This document shows, piece by piece, positions 9,467 through 21,350 of a DNA stretch of 22,500 nt. The stretch lies in NCBI GenBank assembly GCA_963170055.1, contig CAUJGJ010000371.1, forward strand, positions 2,528,511 to 2,551,010, in the 5' to 3' direction. How positions within the stretch are numbered: the first letter of the stretch is position 1; every line of letters starts with the position of its first letter. The notes beneath the pieces were generated by a model. That model searched no databases, had not been told where the DNA came from, and saw only the letters and a list, made by a program, of their open reading frames with translations. This DNA is from Halisarca cf. caerulea (taxonomy: Eukaryota; Porifera; Demospongiae; Chondrillida; Halisarcidae). Both the position numbers and the translations under genes were made by a program.

Positions 9467-12400
9467 CATGCGCGTGCGCGTACCCTGTATTTACGTATGT
9501 ACAGTGGAATCTCATTATAACAACTCTCAAGGGACACTGAAAAGTCTTCTTCATATCAGAAATTCACTATACAAGATCGACATGCGTACATAGTAGACTG
9601 CTAACTGGGACACACGTTATTGTTCACTGTTTGCAGAAATTCACTGTAAGAGTGTTCTTCATATCAGGTTCCCACTGTATGTATATGACCATATACATTA
9701 GCCCTTCCCCTTTTTGTGTGGTTAGGTACTGTGTGTCCGTCATTTGCCACTGTCTGAGGAGATGCTTTTGTGAGCAACGTGTACCTTGCTCAGTATGTAC
9801 AGTTGTTTGGTGCAGATTATTGATGTTTTTGAAGTCTGTTTGTTATCAGTTGGTCCTATTGACTGAGTTCGCCTTCTATGCTAGCACAGGTGCAGTGAAC
9901 ATTGCTGTGGCTTTTCCCATAAGAACTGTTTTAAGCAGAAAGTGTACTTCTGTATGACAGGAAACTATGACAAGCCTTATATTTGGCAAATTTGTATCCA
10001 GATGGTGTTAATAAAGATATATTTTTTAGTGTACAAACTTATTGAATATTTATACGTACAAAGGGCACCCCATATATGTAATGAGCACATCAGTGTGACC
10101 CATTTAATGTTCTACTATGGCATTTTAACTGGTTATAGTGAGTTCCTGATGTAGTGCACTGTAGCAAGATCCCACTGTAGCAAGATCCCACTCTAGCGAG
10201 ATCCCACTGTAGCAAGATCCCACTGTAGCGAGATTCCACTGTAGCAAGATCCCACTGTAGAGAGATCCCACTGTAGCAAGATCCCACCAAGCAAGATTCC
10301 ACTGTAAACTACGTACTTGTTATATCTGTGATTTGACAGAGCATTTCATCTTACATTTGTACCCGAACCGTTTCTCTGCCACCATTTTCTCTGTCAAGAA
10401 CATGGCAGCAGCATGTAATTCCAGATACTGAGTGATGAAATGTACAAATGCCAGAATTATTATAATATTGGTAAATATTTAATTTGTCATAAATAAATTT
10501 TGGATAGTAGACTACATATTAAAATAGTTTGAAAATATTACAAAATTCCTGTGTATCCTTAGGGCTTGAAAGGTTACACTTTCAGTGCCAAATGGGTCAG
10601 TTTCAAACCAGATGAGCACCCTATGTTGTAAATACTTAGCGAAAAACTGGAATTACTTTTTCCAACCATTCCCATATTCACAGCTGTTTTTGTATTGGTT
10701 AGGATCTTCCATTGTCTCTACTGTCATACAAGGCTATTCGCTTGGTGGGTGTGTCCACTACCAGCCACCTCCCACTCCCACTACCTACGTACGTATCTCT
10801 ACCAGCTGGTCTGGGTGCACTATGTACTGTAGCTCCTCTTTCAGCTGCCCTCGTTGCCCCTCCCACCTCCATCAGCCATTCCCTCCATATGCCCTCTTTT
10901 ACCCACAAAGACCCATTTCATCGTCATTAACCCCTCGCACTTGCCCCCCACTCTCACTTCTCCTTAAGTTTAAGACCGATGATGTCTTCAAACTAGATCC
11001 TCTTAATTACATGTGATCCTTTTTGTACCGTGCTCTCCTCTTGATTGACCCCCTCCATCTTTATATCTCCAGATTCAACCTATGTACTGTGCATGTCGCT
11101 CCGACCAATCCGGTGAAACCTCTGTAGTCCAGCACCTCGAATATCCAGCATTCTCTCTAATCCCACCTTCTTCTGAGATGCAGTCACCATAGTAGACCAT
11201 ACCAAGAGCTTCTTGATAATCTGACAACCTCTGTAATCTGACACCTTGTTCATTGCCCACGGTGTGTCAGGTTATAGTGGCTCCACTGTACCACACCTCT
11301 TTTATGAGCCACGCCCCTTATAATCAATCCACATTTATAACCTATTGTAAGCCCCGCCCCTTCTCTCGTGGTTACATATCAAATTACAGAAGCTGTGGCA
11401 AACAGGATAATTAAGAGTGCTAGTTACAGAGTCGTCCCCTCTGTGGGGTCTGGGACGCACTGGAGGTGTTACATGCGGATAGTAGCTTTTTGCAAGGTAT
11501 CTCGGCATGCATGATCCCGCTGTATGTGTGTGTGTGTGTGTGTGTGGATTTTGGAGTACAGTTGTGTGTGAGAGACATGTGATTTGCTGTTGTACGTAAT
11601 TAATACGGGGGAGCTTCTATAATCCAATGGACTGTGGATAGTAGCATAATGCCCAGATCGTATGGGTTGTTGGATTATCAAGTGACTCTTATAATTGTTT
11701 AATATGGTGACTCTTCCTTGGATTGTGGTCAGATTTAAGAGACTATTGGATTACTGAGGTGTTAGGTTACTGTGCATACGGTACACGTGGAGCACGTGAG
11801 GATTTGGAATTAATACTAGGAGAATGAGAATTTGAGAGTCTAGTGGAGTGAATTTCAAATGAAATGTTACTGTAAAGCGGTGAATGGTCCCCCACTGCAA
11901 GTTGCCCCCCCTCCCCCCGACCATGTTATCAGTACTGAAATGCTAAACCCAACCCCAAACCCAACCCTAAAACCTCAATTGTTAGAGTTTATATTTGACA
12001 TGTACTCGTACCGGACCACTTAGGGTAGTACCAGATTTTGTGCAACTGACTGTCTCCCTGTATTTGGTGTGACTGACTACCTCCCTGCATTTGGATTGCA
12101 GGGGTAGAGACTTCTTTTGTCCATAGCCTATTTGCATGTGATTGTGTACAATGGGCAGTTGATTCCTTACAGGGTGGGGAGAATGAAAGCAGGGTGGGGA
12201 GAATGAAAGCAGGGTGGGGAGAATGAAAGCAGGGTGGGGAGAATGAAAGCAGGGTGGGGAGAATGAAAGTAGGGTGGGGAGAATGAAAGCAGGGTGGGGA
12301 GAATGAAAGCAGGGTGGGGAGAATGAAAGCAGGGTGGGGAGAATGAAAGTAGGGTGGGGAGAATGAAAGCAGGGTGGGGAGAATGAAAGCAGGGTGGGGA

Positions 12401-14259
12401 GAATGAAAGCAGGGTGGGGAGAATGAAAGCAGGGTGGGGAAATGATAGTAGGGTGGTACCGCCCTGCTACCCAGCTTTAGCTAAAACCCTGACGTACGCA
12501 TGTACATACGTACGCATGTGTATCCATACTTTTCCTTTGTGAAAATTATACGTACAACGTATGTGATTGGTACGTATATTTGCTTGTTAGGTGTGAATTG
12601 CTGATTGTGTATTAGACATATTCAGGCAATAATAATTCAATCATAGCAGATGATGAATTATCAAAATCTTCAACGACATGTGCCTTTCATCCTAGCACAT
12701 TGTATTTTGTTGGTTAGTTTCAACACAGTCACTTTGCCGTGCCCTCTGGAGGTTACTACAGTAGGCAAAATGAATCAAGTCCATATCTGCTGGTCTACAG
12801 CTAGATTTATAAAGAACTGCAGACATTTTGCAGTCTTTTTTGATCGATTCTACGAATGTTTCGTTTTAATTTAACAGATATTTCATGGCTGGTAACGGAA
12901 GCACTATACATAGCTCCAGTTTTGAATAATTTTGGAACAAGAGCTCTAGGCCACAGGCAAACTTTACCTGCATAGTACGTTTCGTTTTCAAATATCTGTA
13001 ACACTTCTGTTAATTGAATTGAAATATCTAAATATTGAAAGCAATTTAACATTTGTTGCATGAAACACGAAAAGTGCTAAATAATCAAAAATACTGTATT
13101 ATATTTCTGGGACGTTCTTGGTGGTACATAAAAAAGCTGTGTGTAAAAAAAATAAAGAAAACATGTACATAGTGAATATATCGTGAAAGTTAGACTTTTG
13201 CATGGTTGAAGTTTCCGTATTGTAGATTGTTAGAATATCTTACATTTTAACTTTCCCAAATGAGGTAGCTGTGGCAATACAGCGCCACGTCCACGCTCCT
13301 ATTGTGAGGAATTCACAAGGAAAGTTTTTCAAATGCCTGATCATGCAAAAAGTTTGGAAAATTTTAGCTCTTCAAATTTGTCAACTTATTTAGTACATAC
13401 ATATCTTAATTTATTTTTCTACCCAATTTGAAATCAATGTGCAAGTTTTAATCCATTTGCTAGCTAATGTTGTACTACCTCATGAGAAGTAATTTTGTGG
13501 TCAGGTTCCTGAACATTGTGTAGCAACGTACATACTGTACATACTGTATGTACATACGTACATATGTACTTACTTATGTAATTTTGCATGTAACATGTGT
13601 AACTACATACATGTGTGATTGTATACAGTGGAACCCCTCTAATCCAGCCCCCTGAATTGGGACACCCCTCTAATCCAGACCCCTGAATTGGGACACCCCT
13701 CTAATCCAGCCCCCTGAATTGGGACACCCCTCTAATCCAGACCCCTGAATTGGGACACCCCTCTAATCCAGACCCCTGAATTGGGGACACCCCTCTAATG
13801 TGGACACATGCCACTAGAACCAAATATGCTACTATAATAGGCCACAGTACATCTCCAACCCCTGAAATGAGGATACCTCGATATTCAGAACAGTGCTTTC
13901 AGGTCCGAAGGTGTCCGGATTAGACTGTAGTACGCACTAAGCACGTACAACTCATAAATTTAACTGTATGTGGCTCTGCCTTGGTCCCTGGTGGCTACCA
14001 TGAGTCCTACAGCAACTGTAGAGTATGGACCACCTCCTATGCAGTTATAGCTGGTGGGACTCACACACTGTGTGGATTTGGTGGGACACACCTACTTTGT
14101 GTGGAGTGAGTGGGACACACCTACTGTATGGAGCAGTCTCACACCAGACATCTACGGGTTTTGTGGCTTCTGGGTGCTGTGGCTACAATAAATAGCCTTC
14201 AGAAGTCACCAGATAACAGCCCACTGTAGCCGATGATAGGCATGCTCTCTACATACACA

Positions 14260-14337
<78 letters not shown>

Positions 14338-14392
14338 CACTCACAAACACACACACACACACACACACACGCATACACTCACAAACGCACAC

Positions 14393-14464
<72 letters not shown>

Positions 14465-17400
14465 GCATGCACACATACACGCACTTATCAAGAAAATAGA
14501 ACATTGTTTAATCACATCTAACTACATTAGCCTCAATGAGAACATGATAGACAGTGAAACTTGCTTACCTTATTTCCTCTAAAAATTCGACACTTGCCGA
14601 ATTCAAACATTTTCGTCAAACTGAGCAATAAGAAGTAAACACGGAGCCTTAACACATGTGTCAAAACTTTAAAGGCAAATTAAAATGCCACTGGCCGCTT
14701 CCTCAGAGTTAAAGGTTTCTTCTTCAGTGCGTGGACATCATACAGATGATGAATCACTGTTAGTATCGTATTCCCACGATGACGGCCTAATCGGTTCTGG
14801 TGTTGCAGAATACTGTCGATCGGTTGTACATTCAGGCTATGCTCCTTCCATATCTGGCCAAGAACTGCCTCAGTAACGGTACTAACATGCGGGGGAACAA
14901 TGGAACAATCGGCAAATGAGTCTACAGTTTGCAAGCGATTTCGTCATTGATTAGAGGCATTTCGACACTTCCACAATGGGTGTCGAAACTTTAGGTGGTC
15001 GAATTTTTAGAAGAAATACGGTAATACGTACCTCGAATAGGACACAAAATCAGAGGTACGTATGTACGTACTTGCTATCAGGGTTGGTTTATGTACGTGA
15101 GGTATACACAGGGACAGAATGAGGAGCACTTACTATCCAAGAGTGTGTATTAGCCAGGTACTTACTAAGCAAGTTCCACTGTACGTAGATGAGTTGGGTA
15201 ACAGTGTTTCCTGTCACCATGGTGAAAGATTGTGTTCTATGTTGGCTAAGTTTAGGGCAGACCAGATTGAACTGCACATATACAGTGTACGTATATACGT
15301 AGTGTCCATCAAACCACTCATGTATGTGCACAATACATACTTATCACTTTTGTACGTATGTTGTGTGTAGACCTGACCTGATATGTACGTATATGCATGC
15401 AGAGAGCCAGTAGACGGTGGAGTTAGGTGGCTTCCCCGTTTACTGATTCTCTCCTGTTTCCTAGCGCTCTCATCTTTGAAGGAGAACATCAAACGATGTC
15501 AGAAACCACTGGTGTGGATCTGGTAGTCCTGTGCATGGCGCAGTGTGTGCAATTAGGCTGCAATTGTCTAATAATTATCGATCTTCATTGTGGAGATGAA
15601 GCCATTGAAGTGTTCCTTGAGGTCGCTGTTCAGTGGAGAGCCGTCAATCCCTGTCAGAAACCACTGGTGTGGATCTGGTAGTTTTGTGCATGGCACAGTG
15701 TGTGCAATTAAAGTGGAATCATCTCCCCATTATCAAATTTCATTGTAAGATTGAAGCCTTTGGGGATTCCTTGAGGTTGGGATCACCACCAGGTGGTTTT
15801 TCCAAGAACTGATGTGTGTTTAGCTGATACTGCTCTGCCTTCCTGAGCAAGGTGGGTACGCAGGAATGCTTTGGCTCATGTGCTAGTGGTATTGCTATCG
15901 GCTCATGTACTAGAAGTGAAACTTCTGTAGTCCGTCACCTCAAATATCCGACATTGTCTCCAATCTGACCATCTTGTGATCTGCAACCACCATATTAATG
16001 TGTGTGGATAGTCGCTCTGTAATCCAACAACCTCCTAATCCGACTCTTTCTTCAAGTCACATTGAGTGTCGGGTTAGAGAGGTTCCACTGTTAGTATATG
16101 CTCGTATATGCTAGCACTCCATGCTAGTGTAGATCAATAGATCTACACTAGCATGTCAACTGTATAGCACGGCATTGCCATGGGGTATGGTAGTACTCCA
16201 TATGTAGGGATGACATGAAAACAAAATGGTGGAATAGAGATTTGTGCATTTGTAATGGCGCTAAGTAACTACAGTGTATGGTGACACCCGGGATGATCAC
16301 AAAGCAACGCTAACCCGGTGACACACGGCAGCGTACATGTGTGAGTGTATGTATTGTGCATGCAGGGGACTGCAGACCATGTATTCCCAGCCAGCACTGC
16401 AACCTTCTGCCGCCCCACACGTGGGGTGTGTTAACATGAAACTTGACTTTTGGTATCGTTCATGCACTGCTGCACTTCACATTCTCAGCTCATGTATGCT
16501 GGAATGTTCATACCAGAGTGAGGTGTTGGGTGATACGTACGAATGTCAATATCGTTATTGTACCACATGATATGTCGTCAGACAATAATCGTATTAGTTT
16601 GTTTCGATGCCGTGATAATTCTAGCTTGTGACTATTGGGATAATTATAACTAAATGTTGGTCACAGCCTCTCCTTATTGAAGTCTAACATGTCATGTGAA
16701 GATACACACATAAGATTATCTTGTATGGGAACCCATTTAGCCATACTTTTACCTAAAAAGTTAGTAAAAAGATGAAGTAAACGGTTTTCAGTTCTCCAAA
16801 ACATACTGGAAGTGACTTTTTAGTGCCACTGTCCAAAGCCCAAATGCCTATTCTGCAATTTTGTATCTGCATCATCCCTACATATTGCTACTAGACTAGG
16901 CATCCAGTCAACATCCATAGGTGGTGGAACCATAGGGGCACAGGGGGCATGTGTCCCCACAAGTCTTATTTGGGGGGGGGGGGGGGTAGTACCCCCCAAC
17001 ATTTTTTCAAGGACTTTTGAAAAATTCCTTTGAATACTTAATTTTGAGCAATACCTGTACATGTTAAAAGCCTTCATTTTATAAATGAAGCTTTATTAAG
17101 TTCTGAAAGGCTTCTCTGCTGCAATTTAAGGAAAATTTAAAGATAAAATAAAGGTTGCAATCAGCGCTGACTTGGCAGCCATTTTTCTGGACCCCATTGT
17201 AGATGATGCAATAATGATCATGTGATCAAGTTTTCTTAGCCACATGTGCTTTAGCTTGCACTAGTTGTGCCCCCTCAACTCAAAGTATCTTCCTCCGCCT
17301 ATGACATCTGTTTTGTTTTGTTCAACTCAATTTTTATGTGATTGATCTTGCTCATGAGGTGTTTGGGTTTGTGACGTAGTGCAATTATCAGGATAACCAT

Positions 17401-17833
17401 GATATTTATTAGACAAGTATACTTGACTGGCCAGATCCGATATCACCCAACCCAACAAGAGGGACTCATTTATTTCAATGAGTAGTTTATATGTTTTAGC
17501 TTTTATTGCAAGATTGATTCAATGTCAAGTGTTTGTGCGCTGAATTTCTGTGTACAGCCATACCTGGACCAGGTGTAACCTCTACAGTAACATGTTGAAA
17601 TGAGCTCATGATTAAAGGTCTCTTTTTGTGCTTTAGTCTGCTCTTCAGTTGGTCATGTGATGTTTGTTGTTGACATTTCTAAGGGTTTGAAGTGCTGTGG
17701 TTCCCTTGGGTGGTGTGAATGTGTGTGTGATTTTGTTGTGTTAACCTTTATACTCTGACACTGAGGTGCATGCACTGCTGCTGATATGATTTGGGTGTTT
17801 GGATGTGCTGTGTGTGTGATGTGCTGTTTGTGT

Positions 17834-17878
<45 letters not shown>

Positions 17879-17931
17879 ATGTGTGTGTGTGTCTCTCTCT
17901 CTCTGTGTGTATGTGGTGTGTGTGTGTGTGT

Positions 17932-17994
<63 letters not shown>

Positions 17995-20900
17995 GGGGTT
18001 TCTCCAATTAAGGCTGTGGTATGAGAGTGGGGGTGGGGGTCAGAGATACGTGTGCTAATCAAGATGGTATTTGGGGTCATTTCTGGCCTCTACTGTCCCC
18101 CACATGTGTGTATGCTGCAGTGTAAGCTTGGTGGTACCGTAGCAAAGTGGTCTCCTAGCATCTTTTGTTTTTGTAGAAGATCAGCTCAAACAACCATCCA
18201 CAAGCACCCACAAACATCCACAAACATCCTCAAACATCCTTAAACATCCACAAGCATCGAAAACCATCTACATTCATCCACAAACATCCACAAACATCCA
18301 CATTTATCCACAATCATCCACATTCATCCACAATCATCCACAATCATCCACAATCATCCATACTTGCATACCATACGTACATACATACGCACAGTATGTG
18401 CTTACCCTGTGAGCCTGCATAATCGTCCTCTTCCCTACCTAGGCATTCTAAGAGTGTGTTTTCTGTGGTATCATTTCCTTCTCATTCTCACCTGCCTTCG
18501 CTATGGTGTGTGCTCACTGTTGGCAGAGTTAGGAACTCCACATCACACTCCACATAGTTGACAACTCATTTCTTCACCTAATTACCTGCACTTAGCAAAT
18601 TACTGACTGTAGTTCTGCCAATTCATTTCTCAGTCCTGCACAGTAATTTTGCCAATTCATTCTCAGTCCTGTTGTGTGCCTGTACGTAAGTCTGTGAACT
18701 GTTTGAGCTTTTTGTGATGAGGGAACTCAGGGAAGTCACCAGAAAATAAATGAAGAGCAGCGCACTTCAATGAATCGAGTGCCATTATGTAGCTAAACAC
18801 TATTCCCTTACACTTATTCTCATTTTTATTGCTACACTAAAATCATCTTTGTGTTGCAGTAGCAAAAGATTTTGTTCACCAAAACCAGTGGAACCATAGA
18901 TCTATGGTTGAAGTAGATTGTTGCCACATTTGCTGAGCTTGCTAGACCTTGAAGGTAGGTATAAACAATTGCTACTTTGCACCCAATCAAATTTTCTGTC
19001 ACCTATCGCAGCCACCTCCAGCTCAGTGTAGTGTGTGTAGAAATGAGCAGGATTGTTTTACAATGGCTAAATATGGAATGACGGAGTTTTTTAAGCGCGG
19101 TGCTGCGCCGCTCTACCGCGCTTTAGTGACTTCCCTGAAACTACAACTTCCCCACCATCAGCAGTTCTCGTACGTACATATGTGTGTGTGGTCATGTTTA
19201 TAGAGTAGTTTGACCTGTGTGTTCATGCGTTGTGGCTAGAGCACTGTTTATGTGCCGTATCATTCCTCTGTGAAGTTACTCTTGAGACATTGCAGTAGTA
19301 CTGTACATGGGCACGTGTTGGTGTTATTACGTATTTGATGTGTATGGATTTACTGCATATACGTATGTGCGTACATACGTATTTACTCATGTACTGTATA
19401 ATATTGTGTGTAATGTTTGTACTGTATATGTATGTATGTACTATGTACTATTTGTACTGCATGTATGTACATGTGTATAGTACGTATGTATTGCTTTTAC
19501 TGTGTGTATGACGTTGTGTAAGCATCTCAAGTCTTGGCATTGATTTTATTCATCGTTCTCTCACCCACTCTAGTTACAGGTGGAGGACGTGTCACAGAGG
19601 AAGCTTCGTGGTATCATACCTACTCTGAGAAAAATATGGCTGGAAGAAGGCCTTAGGGGATACTTTAAGGTATTTGATACCTTCATGTTTTGGATGATTA
19701 TGAAGTCTTACTTCATGCTGAGGAGACCTTTAGTCAGCATGGCTACTATACTTGGTACCCAGTACCATGTACTGTTCATACGCACATGCATATGTATGCA
19801 TGCATGACCTGTGAATGTGTCATCTTCACCTTCAGTGCTCAACAGTTTACCAAAGGTGACATTGTGGACATAGTGATGTGGGTGTGGTGTTGATGTGGGT
19901 CTGGTTCCTGACAGGTGGTCTGTGGCAGGTGGTCTGTGGTTAGCACATGACCTGTCCTTTTGTGTGAGAGGTGACACTGCAGTCACATGTTTACACCTGT
20001 CAACTCATTCCTAAAGGGTGCAATGGGTTAAGATCAGAGTCACTTGTATGTCACACTAACTCTAGCTTCCTTATCGACCAGCTGACTAGTGACAAGATGC
20101 TTTTGACGCACGCCAAACACATGTAAACATAAGAGGCCTGAAGAATGCCTCTCTTTGGCTGAGTGTCTGACACCTTTTGTTGATCTGAGAATTGCTGTCT
20201 CTGCTCCTAACTTGAGGTTTTTAGGGAGAGGAAAGAATTGATCAAAATTTTGCCAGATTTTTCTCTCAGATTATCTCAGCACAGTTGCATGTACAGTATT
20301 TACTAAGGACTCCACCTAAATGTACACCTGTGGTGACCACAAGGATGTGATATTTGTGGACTCCAGGTCTGTGGGAATTTCTTCTGGTCATTACAGTGGT
20401 ATGTATTGGTATGCATGGACTCCAGTGAGCCATCAAAATCTCACATGTGGTCATGTACACGTGCATGTAGTTAGCATACTTTTATTTTTTGTACATTACT
20501 GTCTTCTCTGCACTGAATCCCCCCTTCCAACCAGAAGCTGTGATTTTTGTTTGACCTTATGCCCAACATGAGGTGACTTCCTGAAGCACTATAGGAACTG
20601 AATAATGCATGCTTATTTGCAGATGTCCTGTGGGTTGCGGGTTGCGTGACATCGTGGCTATAATGACGCATTGTTTACATAATTATGTACACTATTACTC
20701 CTGCTTCATTGCATTGTTGTGTATAATGTTATGTACAAAATAATGGTCAAAGTATTAATGTTTAAGAATAGGACAATGGGAATTTCCCCTCCACATGTGA
20801 TCATTTCCTCTCCATTAGGGCAATGGAACCAATGTTGTCAGGATCATACCATATACAGCTGTCCAGTTTGCATCATACGAGGAGTACAAAAAGGTATGTT

Positions 20901-21027
20901 GTAACCAGTCAGATGCATGCCAAGGGTGTGATTTCATCACCATGATGATGCTTTGGGAAAACTGTTTATGAATGCTGTTCTGCATAAACCATTTGTCATT
21001 GTCCTGTTTTATGTAAATCACACACGT

Positions 21028-21117
<90 letters not shown>

Positions 21118-21280
21118 CTGTTGAACATTCCAGATGATCCTCGCAATAAGTCTACTCTAAAGAGGTTGATAGCTGGTGCAATGGCGGGAATCACATCTAT
21201 AGCTGCAACTTATCCTCTGGATTTAGTAAGGTAACCAGTGTGTTGTGTAGTGTGTGTGTGTTTGTTTGTGTGTGTGTTTG

Positions 21281-21350
<70 letters not shown>

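Larger units (their letters stand above)
6414..19573 (+). other. Intron 1 of the carrier gene, about 13.2 kb
   Basis: The flanking exons encode adjacent parts of carrier repeat 1, and homologues need no residues between them, so no coding exon of this gene is missing inside. The intron interrupts the codon-complete junction after LKILYQ. It contains most of the MITEs and minisatellites listed here. No nested gene was recognised on either strand. Confidence 0.85.

Noticed and set aside
9631..9957. 108-codon ORF
   Set aside because: It starts inside a MITE and has no recognisable domain or splice signals.
10164..10306. CRISPR-like regular repeat
   Set aside because: Units are contiguous 16-mers without unique spacers, in an animal-type intron next to a MITE remnant.
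10585..11016. 143-codon Pro/Ser-rich ORF
   Set aside because: Explained by local C-rich composition. No domain, and it sits within an intron.
12650..13061. ORFs of 74 (+) and 84 (-) codons in a repeat-poor part of intron 1
   Set aside because: No domain recognised and lengths are unremarkable for AT-rich DNA. Not strong enough to call a nested gene.
19690..19986. ORFs reading through the exon 2 donor
   Set aside because: The carrier homology stops exactly at AAG/GTATTT and resumes at 20819 in frame, so these are intronic readings.
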